This document shows, piece after piece, positions 52,171-64,000 of a stretch of 64,000 bases of DNA (its first letter is position 1; every line of letters begins with the position of its first letter). This DNA comes from Vicia villosa (Eukaryota > Streptophyta > Magnoliopsida > Fabales > Fabaceae). The position numbers and the translations under genes were made by a program. Under the pieces are notes generated by a model, which was given only the letters and a program-made list of their open reading frames with translations, was not told the origin of the DNA and did not search any database. The DNA lies in NCBI RefSeq assembly GCF_029867415.1, contig NC_081185.1, positions 110,044,913 to 110,108,912 of the forward strand. The letters run 5' to 3'.

Positions 52171-53179
52171 ATGAGTCACTGTTTAACGTGGCTTTATTTA
52201 TTTTATAAAGTTTGTGTTACATATTAATTTCATATCATATATATCATATATAATATTTATTTACTTAGCTAAAAAAGTAAATTTAACTTGTTTGTGTTTT
52301 TAGAATAAAATTAATTTGAAATAATAATAATAATAAATAAATAATCTTCACCGTTTTAAAATAAAAATAAAAATTGAAATTTTTTTAAAAAAATATTTAC
52401 ATTTTGTATTTATAAAATGAACATTTATGAATTTAAAAAATATGTAATTTAAAAAACATATATTTAATTAATTCAAATCGTTTCATTCTTTGGGACCCCT
52501 ATATACACCAAACAATAAATAATTAATTTGTTAGTTAAGAGTGATAGATAGATAAGAGATTAGCAAGCGTAAATACAATGAATGAAAGAAAGGTGGACAA
52601 ATCTTTCTCAAATCAACAAAAAATATAGAATCGTTATAGTCTGTCAAGATTCGATTGGACTTGATAATTGAGAAATTTACTTGTGTTTCATGTTCATAGC
52701 ACCACTAATCAAAGATAGCGAGAAACAAGACATCATGCTGTGGGAGCTTTACATAAGAGAAAATACAAACTTTTGCGAAGTTGGAGAATGGCGTCAAACA
52801 AGGGCCGCAAGGTACCCACAATATCGAGAAATTCTATGCACCACCCGCGTAAATAGCCGAGTAAGACTAATTTTTGAACGCCATGTAGTTTTGGCCAATT
52901 GGACTATTTGCATATAAGTATTGAACTTGTAAATTTTATACATTCAATCAATTAAGCTATTTTATGCATTTTTATCATTAAAATTTTCTTTTTTATCTTA
53001 CCTTTTATGCGATCTTTTACTTCACTAGCTCAAACCCCAAAACATTGTACTTAACAATATTTTGAATAGTTAAACAAAATATCATTAAGGAACATAGTTC
53101 CTTCCTTATCATAATCGCTTGAAAAAAAGGCACCAATAACAAGAGCTATTAGCTGATATCTCGACCGACTTTTCAATTA
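52171..53179. other. AT-rich intergenic region
   Basis: No protein-like frame apart from a 78-codon one (52681-52917) that I cannot relate to any family; it is preceded by stops and has no splice-linked neighbours. Nothing else seen. Confidence 0.45.
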
Positions 53180-55080
<1,901 letters not shown>

Positions 55081-56217
55081 ATATTAATTGAATCCATACA
55101 AGGAGTCATACATACATATAGGTAGTATGACATGGTGTCATCATAACCCCAAACAGGAATTGTTACTTGCCTTTAATGAGCAAGCTTGTAAGATGAGAAT
55201 CTATAATAAAATAGAAAACAATTACCTAATGAAAGATAACATCCAAGTCTAATTCTTTTTACCTGAGTGCTTACAAGATCATGCACATATGTTACCTCCA
55301 TTCTAAAACTCTAAGATAAATAAGTTTAAAGAAATATTTTCAACTTTTAGTTCTAATCAATTTTATCTCTTCCTCACTAGTAGGATTTATACTTTGGAGT
55401 TAGCCACACTATCCTTACAATTTTTACTTTCTTTTAATTTATTTTCTTTTTACCACGAGATAATATTCAGGAGATGATACTAACTTTAGAGACTTGACTT
55501 TATTTTTATTTGTATGTATACCCATTAGTTTTATCTATTTATTTTTATCTATTTATTTTTATCTTTCTAATCTATGCCTTTTTATTTTGTCAAAGTCGTT
55601 TTATCTACATTGATTTAAAACTACCACCCCAAACTTTAAATTTTGGTATTCCATGAAAATAACAAACTTAGAACTATTGCTCACTTTAATTTTTTTCTAT
55701 TCACTACCTAACTCGTGATTTTATTTAACCCGCTTTGTAAAGTTATGTTTCATATCTTTTATTTTAAATTATATTTTTGTTGACAAAATGAGCCGTTTCT
55801 TTTATTTTAATTAATGACTATTCATATATTATATAAAATGTGTGAATTTGTGATTTTTAAATTTTTTCCCAGACTTTATAATTTTTCTAGCTCTGCCTGC
55901 ACATAACGTAATCACCAGTTTATATTTTAACATATGAAACACAACATAATTATAATTTGCTAAATACTTTAAAAGACGGTTTTATTTCTCAATAACCTTA
56001 ATGACTAACAAATGTAAGTCATGTAATGTCTCCAAACATGTTCTAATTCAAAATGAACAAAATGTTTAAAAATCTTCCAAAAATCCATATCATTGATTTT
56101 TAAAAACAACACAGCTCAAGCAATCTTCATGTATATCTAATTACTTAATGAACAAGTAACCTTATCTCATCTTCACGCCAAATATCTTTCAAATTTTCAT
56201 ACGATAGTCTTCTTCGA
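55081..56217. other. AT-rich intergenic region
   Basis: Low-complexity T-rich segments (TTTTATCTATTTA repeats at 55540-55565) and a CTACCACCCCAAACTTTAAA phrase as often seen in decayed Ty3/gypsy regions. No gene recognised. Confidence 0.45.
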
Positions 56218-57258
56218 TCATTCCTCCAACCTATTAGTGCACTTAAGACATGAACATTCTTTGCATACTATAAGCTCACACGAGAAATTGACACGTTTTC
56301 GTATATCTTGAATATAATATACTCGAAAACTACCATCTAATAAATCTGTAATGAGACACTGACATAAGTTTACTTCTTCCAAATGTTCCAAACTATTCAA
56401 CACATGACACAAACCTGTCATGCTTACCATAACATGTTGAATACTTAATGTCCTTAGATTCGGAACATATTTAACTATAGCTTCAGCTTGATCTTGTTCA
56501 AAGGAACATATAAACTTTAACCTAACAATGTTCTTGCAATATTTTCCAACTGTCTCAAAAAAGTTAACAATTTTGAACATTTCGGTAATTGTTATGGACT
56601 CTATACTTCCCCATGCCCTCATAGCGGTTTCTACTCCAATTTTTGAGATGTTGCCTGTTATTGGAAGCACCAGCCTTTTGAGATTTGGAGTCCTACACAT
56701 TAAAGCGCACACACTTTAACATACCATACAAAATACGTATTTAATATAGGAAAAAGTTTAATTTTTAGACTCATTGAAGAATTAATGTATTTGGACTACA
56801 TATAGTCCAAATATATTAATTCTGTAATAAACTTAAAACGTAAATTTCATCTTATATTAAGGATCAGAGGGAGTAAGTAGTAAGTCAAAGATAAGTTTAA
56901 GATGTTACCTTTCTGCAATCGAGATTAAGTGCACATCTGTCAAGTAGACGTAATAATTAAATATTAAGCAACTTATATTTTCCCCACTCAAACTTGAAGC
57001 ATACTTCAAGATTTGAGTCATTTTCTTGCTTGAATATTCACCAAACCAAGCATATGGTCTCAATGGCACATTGATGCCTAGTTTATTTAGATCAAGTGTT
57101 TTCCAAAGTTCAGGAGCACGACTAGCTAGTTTCCATGATTTGCAAACCATGGAGACTTTAGCAAGGTCTGCAACATGAAGAGTTGTGAAGATTCTGACCA
57201 GGATCTCATAGAACAAGTGATCATTCGAGTAGTTGTTATTCGACTTATTATTATTCAT
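56218..57258 (-). CDS. F-box/LRR-like protein, two exons
   Basis: Exon 1 is 57258-56909 and exon 2 is 56692-56218. GT donor and TGTAG acceptor restore an Arg codon, giving 274 residues. The N-terminal F-box (about 15-60: LFYEILVRIFTTLHVADLAK, VCKSWKLASRAPELWKTLDL) would bind SKP1 in an SCF ubiquitin ligase. Behind it come leucine-rich-repeat-like segments (CPNLKRL-type, here TPNLKRLVLP; VGKYCKNIVRLKF; VPNLRTLSIQ; LEHLEEVNL) for target binding. Closest in style to the At3g48880 / SKIP19-like F-box group. The C-terminus ends in CKECSCLKCTNRLEE, an unusual Cys-rich tail. Short for the group, but the frame is intact. Confidence 0.85.
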
Positions 57259-57690
57259 AATTTAATGTTTCCTGCATGAATTATTATGTAATCTTAATTT
57301 TTTTATGGTATCATATTTTTATAAGGACACAATCTTTTTATTAAATTAAGCAATCTAATGCTGGATATATCATGAATGTTGGTTTTTATCAAGAATTTGT
57401 TTCATTTTTTTTCTTCTCTTTTTGGACATTCAAAATCTCGAGGATAAAATCTAATAAACAAGTAGAAAAATGGAGTATAAAAGAAAATCAAAGCATGTAT
57501 TGAGTATAAAAAAAATTAGAACATACCTCTTATTTTTAATCTTTTTGATCTTAGTGAAAGAGTTCAGACACTCTCATATAGTGTTGATCAAAGACTGGAA
57601 TGAAATTAAAATTTTGAAAAGTATATATAGAGAAGCTGATATCTTAAATGATAGTTTTGAGTCAAACTAAAAGAATAAACAACACACACA
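57259..57690. other. F-box gene upstream region
   Basis: AT-rich promoter and 5' flank. A 66-codon plus-strand frame (57470-57670) is Lys/Ile-rich and unrecognised; probably chance. Confidence 0.45.
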
Positions 57691-57950
57691 AATATATGGC
57701 ATATCATATGAGAATGTCTTTTTTATATGCGTATGTGAAAATGCATTTGAACCATTAAATTTTAAAATAAATGGTGGAGATTATATGTGAATATTTTTTT
57801 ATCTCTCCTACATAATTTATTTTAATAATGGAGGAGAGAGAAAAAAAGATTCACACATAATCTCCACCATTTATTTTAAAATCTAATAATTCATATTCAT
57901 TCTTAAATTCTCATTTAAAAATTTTATTCTCATATGATATGTCATATATT
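57691..57950. mobile_element. MITE-like inverted-repeat element 1 (260 bp)
   Basis: Left end AATATATGGCATATCATATG, right end reads AATATATGACATATCATATG on the opposite strand. A second paired block inside, AAATAAATGGTGGAGATTAT versus ATAATCTCCACCATTTATTT, extends the palindrome over most of the length. Non-coding foldback element. Confidence 0.8.
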
Positions 57951-58146
57951 TACTCCAGGAGTAAGTTATTATAATTTACTTCACATCTCGACCATTAATT
58001 CTTTTCAATCCAATGGTTAAAAATAATAAGTAATAGTTTTCTCTCTCCATATTTAATTACTTATTATTTTTAACCATTAGATTGAAAAGAATAAATGGTC
58101 AAGATGTGGAGTAAGTTATAATAACTTACTCTTGGAGTAAATATAT
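57946..58146. mobile_element. MITE-like inverted-repeat element 2 (about 200 bp)
   Basis: Ends ATATATTTACTCC at both termini (opposite strands); arms of about 90 bp pair nearly perfectly (TTCTTTTCAATCCAATGGTT with AACCATTAGATTGAAAAGAA; GTAAGTTATTATAA with TTATAATAACTTAC). It directly abuts, or slightly overlaps, the previous element. Confidence 0.8.
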
Positions 58147-58151
58147 CCCTC

Positions 58152-58154
<3 letters not shown>

Positions 58155-58229
<75 letters not shown>
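58155..58229. repeat. (AT)n microsatellite, about 75 bp
   Basis: Uninterrupted AT run immediately after the MITE pair. Confidence 0.97.
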
Positions 58230-58234
<5 letters not shown>

Positions 58235-58594
58235 ATGCAAATAATTTTTAAATATCATCAATTATATTTTATTATAATTTATCATTGTAATAAATGATCA
58301 TTATGATACAATAAAATATGATTGTTAATTTATGTTAAAGTTAATTATATTACCTATACTTATATGTTAAGTTTCATAAAATATATTTTATGTGTTTTAT
58401 AATGAATAAATTGATTGTTACTTTTATATAAATAAAAATTAATTTAGTTGGCTATATATTTAAAAAATATATGATTTTTTAATGATTTATTTCAAAGAAA
58501 TATTGCTTTTTTCACTATATTTATAATAGGCAAATGCATCTCATAGTCTTAATATTTGATATTTTTTTTCTTCTTTTTAAATAGCTTTTTTTAC
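58230..58594. other. AT-rich spacer
   Basis: No gene or clear element recognised. Confidence 0.5.
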
Positions 58595-58737
58595 TAGTAG
58601 CCTAGTGGCTGAAATTCTACCACTTAAAAAGGTGAATAAGTAAGATGTTTCATATTCGAACTTGTGTTTTTATAGTCGGATGTCCTTGTAAAGCTATCAA
58701 CTAAGCAGCCGTAATGTGACTTACAATAGTTTTTTTA
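58595..58737 (+). mobile_element. SINE-like tRNA-derived element, copy B
   Basis: TAGTAGCCTAGTGGCTGAAA is A-box-like and CATATTCGAACTTG B-box-like; it continues with GCTATCAACTAAGC and a T-rich tail (AGTTTTTTTAG). Same order and spacing as copy A (30694-30840). The solo LTR B begins 12 bp beyond. Confidence 0.6.
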
Positions 58738-58748
58738 GTCATCAAATA

Positions 58749-59268
58749 TGATCGTACCTCATCAGATGGATCTTCGTGGCCTGCAACGAACTAGACTCCT
58801 GTTGAACTGGGGGGTGTACCTGCAAGGTATTCCAACCAAGGTAAGAAGAGAGAGCAATCAGAGTGCAAGTCCATGGTAAGAGTGAGAATGAGCGAAGTTA
58901 CCTGAATCTCTAATGAAAGAGGGTATTATAGCCCCCAACGCTGAGCCAAAATCTCGCTATTGAACTCCGTATTATTCGAAAGGTTGAAAGGGAAGGAACC
59001 TTACGAGGAGGAGGGTCCTCGGACAGAAGGTGCAGGCGGAGGTGCTCGTAGGGAGCATCTGACCGACTATCTGCCTGTAGTCCTGCTCGGCATGTAATCC
59101 TGTCCGGGGAAGTCGAGGGCCAGCCAGGCCGAATCTCAGAGTGGCACGTGCCTGACGTACGGGCAGGTTAACACTGGTGACGAGGAGATAAATTAGGCCT
59201 TTATCTTGGATTGCGCGAAATTGGTCCTCTCGTTGTATTTGGGCCAAGCGTCGGCCCAGTCTAGAACA
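58749..59268 (-). mobile_element. Solo LTR B (520 bp) with 5-bp target duplication
   Basis: Same family as solo LTR A but on the other strand: minus-strand start TGTTCTAGACTGG at 59268, end CGATCA at 58749. Flanked by AAATA on both sides (58744-58748 and 59269-59273). Contains the family's GGACCCTCCTCCTCGTAAGG and GGGGGCTATAATACC core promoter. It is 132 bp shorter than copy A, with divergence in the middle. Confidence 0.85.
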
Positions 59269-59273
59269 AAATA

Positions 59274-60530
59274 TTTACAACTTTAACCAAAAACTTAAAC
59301 TCGGTTATAAAAAAGATGATGTGTTCTTTTTCAATTCCAACACATTATTTTTTTAAAATATGCAGATGAGTCATCGTCTTCTCTTTATAACAACAATTTC
59401 ACACAATTTTTCAATTCCTAGGAAATCCCTAATTTAGAAGCAAACGTTGCATTTGCTATTTTTGTGCATTCCATTGAATCTAAGTGTATAAATTCTTTAC
59501 AACATCTACATATTCCATAATTCTCTAGGTCGGATGCCCAGATCGAATGTGTCGAGCAATACTAAAAAGTAGTAGCAGTCGAGCTGCTGCTAAAGCATCT
59601 AGAGGCCGAAAGTCTGAATGATAGTCCGAAGCTATCATGACCAGCTCGGAAATAGAGGAATCAATAGTCATAAGACATTACAAGCCATTAATGGAATCAG
59701 TTACGCATGGTTAATGAAGACGTTACAAGAACTTATGGACGGTTGCAAGCATTACGAAGCTACTTAATGGTCATTAGACCAATGATTTCACTATGAATTG
59801 GGGCTCCCACTTGAACGATAAGCAAGTCATTCTTCTTAAGTGCACATATTCCCTAATCGTGCCACCCGAATTTCCCAATCCATTTAATATCTTCTTCAGA
59901 GGCCTACAACGAAGAGGACAGTACCCTAAACAGTTGCGATCTCACCGAATTCACTTCTAAGAGATATACCAAATATATTTTGTCGGAATATTTGACGTCT
60001 ACTGTGGGCCTCGGCAAAACTGACCTTGGCCCTCAATTACAATATACCGGTGACACCATAGAGAGGGGATGACAATAGGTTACTCCACACAAACAAATTA
60101 ATACCCATTATAGTATGGAAAACATCCTCACTGATTACTTTCCTATTCTTGCGATCGTTTTAAGCGGTGCATGAAATCGCCGTTTCTAAGACTCGGTTTC
60201 CTCAAGAGTGATGGATCTACCGCCAGCACCTGCCATTAATTTATTACTCTCGGATATCTCTGTGGCAAAAAAGAGTTGGGCAGTACCGATGGCGGGAAGA
60301 AATACTTTCCGGCGTGATTGAGTCATTTGGCAAGTGCCACAAATTCGCTGATGGCACGATGGAATTTGTGGGTCTGAAAACACTTTTATCAGTGGTGACT
60401 CCGATTTCACCACCTCTCTGGCAAATACAACATTTTGATCCGTCTTTCGTGTCAATCCAGCAATATAATATGAGAAAGCTTTGGATTAGATAAGTTTCAC
60501 ATGACATTCATTTTGATTAATTCTACATTT
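59274..60530. mobile_element. Unresolved retroelement debris with a possible LTR end and PBS
   Basis: TTTGACGTCTACTGTGGGCC at about 59988-60007 looks like the start of a Ty3/gypsy internal region (TGGCGTCTACTGTGGG-type PBS). The preceding about 450 bp (ACGTTACAAGAACTTATGGA, GGCCTACAACGAAGAGGACA) could be its LTR, and 60010-60500 its leader. Overlapping minus frames (60186-60507) are not protein-like. Low confidence; borders not found. Confidence 0.35.
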
Positions 60531-62035
60531 TGCCTCTCAAGAGAGGACTTAATCCACTATAACCAAACTTGATTACACCTGCACGATCAACCGTCGTGAC
60601 TAACAACCTGCACAACCAACTGATGTGACTAACCCTGCACAAGCGACTCGCGAGTGACTAAACCCTAGATGACTTAATCATTCAGTGATCTCAGCGAGAT
60701 ATAACGTTCATCAATCTAGTAAGTCTGCACAAGCCAACTGCTCGTGACTAACTGCAATGGACTGTTTAGTGATCTGATCCACAGATATAACCTCCACTGA
60801 CTCCTGGGACCTTCACTTGGTCTCTGAGAGAATTTCCACAATGACCACCATCATTGTCTTCTCAAGCTTCTGACCTTTACTTGGTCGCTCAAGGCATTAT
60901 CACAAAATTAAATTAGTTTCAATACAGTGCTTCTTAATAAGCAGATATTCTAAGTACAAACTATATGATGCAATAACAAGTAATCACTTTTAAGTGAATA
61001 ATCGTTAGAGTCTTCTTGTCTGCATCTTCTGATGAGATCCTTTCTTCGTAGGAGTAAGCAGAGTAGGAACATTAGCTTCACTTGTTGAGAGCTTCTTCAA
61101 GTTGATCTTCATCTTTAATCCTTCTTTAAAGGCAGATTATGAACATAGTATCTATTCGGAGTTGCTTTTTGTTATGATTCTTCTATTCTTCTTTTCAAGC
61201 AGATTAAGAACAACAGTTCTTATTCGGAGTTGCTTCTTGTTTTGATCTTCTATTCTTCTTTTCAAGCAGATTAAGAACAACAGTTCTTATTCAGATTTGC
61301 TTCTTGTTTTGATCTTCTATTCTTCTTTTCAAGCAGATTAAGAACACTGTTTGACAGTTTCTAAAAAGAAGGTGTTTCAGATTACTTTTGTTTAAGCTTT
61401 AACCACTTAGTGATTTTTGCAGTTTTGAGCACTACATCTTTTCGAACCACACTTTCCATGATGAATCTTTCTCCTATTTGTACTCTTTAGATTGTATTCG
61501 TTATCTTGATCTTTGGAGAGCACATTAAATGCTTGCGTGTTGCTTTTTACTTTTGTTTTCTCCAATAAACTGCATGTGGGTAGCTTCTTCGATCAACCTC
61601 AGGAGTTGTTCCATTGAAGTGTTGTAGTTGTTTGGCTAATGATTATGTTTTTAACGACTTTTTCTTTTGATTTTGAACTTTTGCACTTTGTAGGCTGAAA
61701 TTGTATTTTCTTTTCTTGTCCACGTGTGCCTTTGTTGTTGTAGCTTTTTGTATGTCACTGCGTTACTCTATCAGAACTTCTGATCTTCTATTCATGTGAT
61801 TTTCTTGTTGTAACGGATATTCATGTATATTGATATTTCTGTTTAAATCCTTGAAGCTTGTCTTATTGAATTCTTGCTCTTTGTTCAGAACTTTTGATGC
61901 TGTCATATAAGGTTTTATAGCATAATATATGCACACTCAAAGAAATCATTAGTAATAAAATTGTTACTCACAAAATATATACTTGTTATCATCAAAACCA
62001 GATTCTGAACATAGATTCTCAATCTTGTTCTAACA
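60531..62035 (-). mobile_element. Ty1/copia (SIRE/Maximus-like) LTR, left border uncertain
   Basis: Minus-strand reading from 62035 begins TGTTAGAACAAGATTGAG, followed by CAGAATCTGGTTTTGATGAT, as in legume SIRE-type LTRs. The sequence is non-coding to about 60531 and includes a 67-bp tandem repeat. I found no second LTR, PBS or matching target duplication (right flank AAAAG), so it is a partial or old solo LTR. Confidence 0.55.
61134..61401. repeat. 67-bp tandem repeat (four copies) inside the copia-like LTR
   Basis: AGATTA starts at 61134, 61201, 61268 and 61335, an exact period of 67. The unit contains TTCGGAGTTGCTTCTTGTTT and TTCTATTCTTCTTTTCAAGC. Copies 2 and 3 are almost identical. Confidence 0.9.
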
Positions 62036-62439
62036 AAAAGCTAATATATTTGAAGAGCCAATACTTTCACATGAAGAATGTGTTGTATTGAAGAAATGAC
62101 AGTTGTGAGGTAGGGGATGATGTGCAAAAGGACATATTTGAAAAAAGAACCATTAAATTGGATAAAGTGAATAATGAGGTAAAAGACATATTGGATGAAC
62201 TAAATAATTCATAAAAAGACAAGTTAGATGGAATCATTAAAACATTATAACACTTTATTGAAGGAGGGACCACTATAATAAAAGTTGCTGAAGAAAATTT
62301 TATTGTTGATGGGACCACTGAGTTGAACCAGGGAGTGGATTGGGGACTTGAATCCAACCAGCAAGAACATGAGGGAATTGATTGTAACCAGGAAAAATAT
62401 TATTGAATTATAAAGCTGTGTAAGTTATGTAATCTTTCA
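62036..62439. other. Spacer, possibly N-terminal MULE remnant
   Basis: In one plus frame it reads an acidic, stop-interrupted stretch (VGDDVQKDIFEKRTIKLDKV, DWGLESNQQEHEGIDCNQEK) that could be the N-terminal part of the MULE below. Similarity is too weak to assign. Confidence 0.35.
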
Positions 62440-63895
62440 CAATTGGATTGTAAGGTAATTTGTGATTTCAACATGTATTACAAGCATGCAGGTGGATGTG
62501 ACTATGAGGTTAGGCATATATCATACAATGGAGAACAATACAATGCTAATATGTCAAGAAATGAATGTTCTTACAGAAGAAGGATGATGCAGTGTTTTAA
62601 AAACCGGACCGGTCATCGAACCGGTGAGGGTACTGGGTCACTGGTTTATCGGTCGAACCACTGGGTCACTGGTCGAACCGCACGACCAAACCGGATTAAA
62701 TCGGATTAAACCGGATAACTCGGTTGAATAGACCTGTCATTATATAGGTATAAAACCGGTCGAACCGGATGATTCAGTCTCTAAAAAAATATAACTACCT
62801 TTTAAGTTTTTTAAAAATATCATATCATAAATTCACAATTTCATAACTTAAATTCAAATTTTAAACAAAGGTATCACACATAACAAAATAGTAAAAAATT
62901 ACAAAGTCTAATTGCAAACAAAGTCTAATTACAACATAATCTAAACAAAGTATAATTACAACATAATCTAATTGAATAGTTTATAACAAAATAACTCCAA
63001 TGTATATTAAATTTAATTCAAAATAGGATCTTCCTAAAAAGAAAATCAAATAAAATTCAATATGTTTATGCTATTTAAGAAAATTTATTAGCAAAGATAA
63101 CAAATAGACAATAAAGTTTTTAATTTGTCACTAACGAAAAAAATTATGTGAGAATGCTATTTAAGTAATACACTACTAAATACATTAAAAAAAAGTTTAA
63201 AAGAAATGTTAAAAAAAAGTTTAAAAAAAAATTTAAATTTTTTTAAAAAAAAAAGCAATTAAACCACCAGTTTTTTCGGTTTTTTCGGTTTTCACCGGTT
63301 CCCACCGATTTGATGGCATATCCGATCCAACTATTGAACCAGACCGGTTACCTGGCCGGTTCTCGGTTCGACCGGTCCGACCGGCCGGTCCGGTTTTTAA
63401 AACACTGGGATGATGACATGGCTGCCATGCTGTCATGCAATTTCATGCATGAAGGATCAACACTTAGAAATTGATGATTTTGTGATTGATTGTTATAAAA
63501 AGGAACGCTATGAGGATTGCTATGCACCAGTGCTTTATCTAATCAATGAGGAAACTTTATGGACAAAAAAAGAGTTTATTGATATCCAACAACCACCCAT
63601 AAAAAGACAACCTAGTAGACCCAAAATTAAAAGGAACATAGAGGTTGGAGAAATGGTGAAAGATGAGTCACAACTGAAGAGAGAAAAATTTGGAATCAAA
63701 TGTAGTAGTGCCATATAGATGTCACAACAAGACTATATGAAAACCGCCAATGCTACTTACACAAGAAATAACTCATGCAACGCAGAGTGACTCTATACCT
63801 TTAATTCAGGCAGCACCAATATCCCTAAATCAAGCAGCACCAAGTGACTATGCACCCCAAAGTCATCCTTTTCCAAAGAAGAAAAAGAGATTTTA
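62440..63895 (+). pseudogene. MuDR-type MULE transposase C-terminal remnant, split by a hAT insertion
   Basis: Left part (62443-62589): CDYEVRHISYNGEQYNANMS then NECSYRRRMM. Right part (63408-63720): MMTWLPCCHAISCMKDQHLE, DDFVIDCYKKERYEDCYAPV, PPIKRQPSRPKIKRN, LKREKFGIKCS. Together they form the SWIM zinc-finger (C..C..H) end of MuDR-type transposases; reading on one side resumes exactly where the other stops when the 818-bp insert and one target copy are ignored. A frameshift near 63710 moves the Cys-His knuckle to another frame, which runs on (Pro/Gln/Ser-rich, PFPKKKKRF) to 63895. The catalytic core is absent. Inactive. Confidence 0.85.
62590..63407. mobile_element. Non-autonomous hAT-type transposon (818 bp)
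   Basis: Terminal inverted repeats begin CAGTGTTTTAAAAACCGG and match over the first 23 bases, continuing as CCGG-rich imperfect repeat. It is flanked by an exact 8-bp duplication GGATGATG (62582-62589 and 63408-63415), the size typical of hAT transposases. The interior is AT-rich and carries no transposase. Ends are packed with ACCGG/CCGGT motifs, the sort of subterminal repeats a hAT transposase binds. Confidence 0.93.
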
Positions 63896-64000
63896 AAAAC
63901 ACTAATACAAATATTAGATTTAATGACAACATTTTCACCTCACGTAACAAAACACCGAGGTATAATACCTCAACCCACCATGTTTTTATTTTTCGTTTTA

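Noticed and set aside
51922..52227. Phe-rich 101-codon frame that looks like a membrane protein
   Set aside because: Caused by the T-rich minisatellite after the tRNA; repeat units translate alike.
52681..52917. 78-codon frame as a small gene
   Set aside because: No recognisable family, no supporting splice sites or neighbours; kept only as a remark in the intergenic entry.
58972..59247. 91-codon minus frame
   Set aside because: Lies fully inside solo LTR B; GC-rich LTR sequence gives chance open frames.
60186..60507. Two overlapping minus frames of about 88 codons
   Set aside because: No homology, overlap each other in different frames, and lie in probable retroelement leader sequence.

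Overview
This is nuclear DNA of a flowering plant, most likely a legume of the pea/vetch/lentil tribe. The tribe is inferred from very large Ogre-type (Ty3/gypsy, Tat lineage) retrotransposons, Copia and MULE debris and spliced plant genes. The window is about two thirds transposon-derived, with five host genes: a subtilase, a phospholipase D (PLD), an ataxin-10 homologue, a nuclear tRNA-Leu(AAG) and an F-box gene.

1-28 kb: nested retrotransposons. The 3' half of one Ogre-like element (plus strand: pol end, long repetitive 3' UTR, LTR from 5465) is interrupted at 9883/9884, inside its LTR, by a second, nearly complete Ogre on the minus strand (LTR 9884-13861, internal region 13862-25539, second LTR from 25540). 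The second element has ORF1, gag, protease, an in-frame pol intron, RT, two RNase H domains, integrase and a PBS. Its outer LTR runs into a 100-N assembly gap (27995-28094), so about 1.5 kb of LTR is missing. Both elements carry the same trio of nested RNA hairpins directly after the pol stop codon, with compensatory changes.

28-39 kb: a broken FAR1/MULE transposase (minus), a SINE-like copy, an intact intronless subtilase gene (32094-34406), a decayed LINE (35.46-37.92 kb) and a solo LTR with perfect 5-bp target duplications (38310-38961).

39.5-48.3 kb: a ten-exon phospholipase D beta-type gene. Its fifth intron (42668-46619) is swollen by a chimeric retro-insert: an intronless copy of a KDM3/JMJ25-like JmjC protein joined to a chromovirus gag-protease whose RT, RNase H and integrase are deleted, leaving protease fused in frame to the chromodomain tail, followed by one LTR. 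This is the most unusual object in the window.

48.3-57.3 kb: an ABCC transporter fragment, the two-exon ataxin-10 homologue (minus), tRNA-Leu(AAG), old retroelement debris, a long AT microsatellite and a two-exon F-box gene (minus).

57.3-64 kb: two abutting palindromic MITEs, a second SINE-like copy, a second solo LTR of the same family as the first (with target duplication), a Ty1/copia LTR holding a 67-bp tandem repeat, and a MULE transposase remnant split by an 818-bp hAT-type element with an exact 8-bp target duplication. Domain names come from recognising protein motifs by eye; no database search was run.
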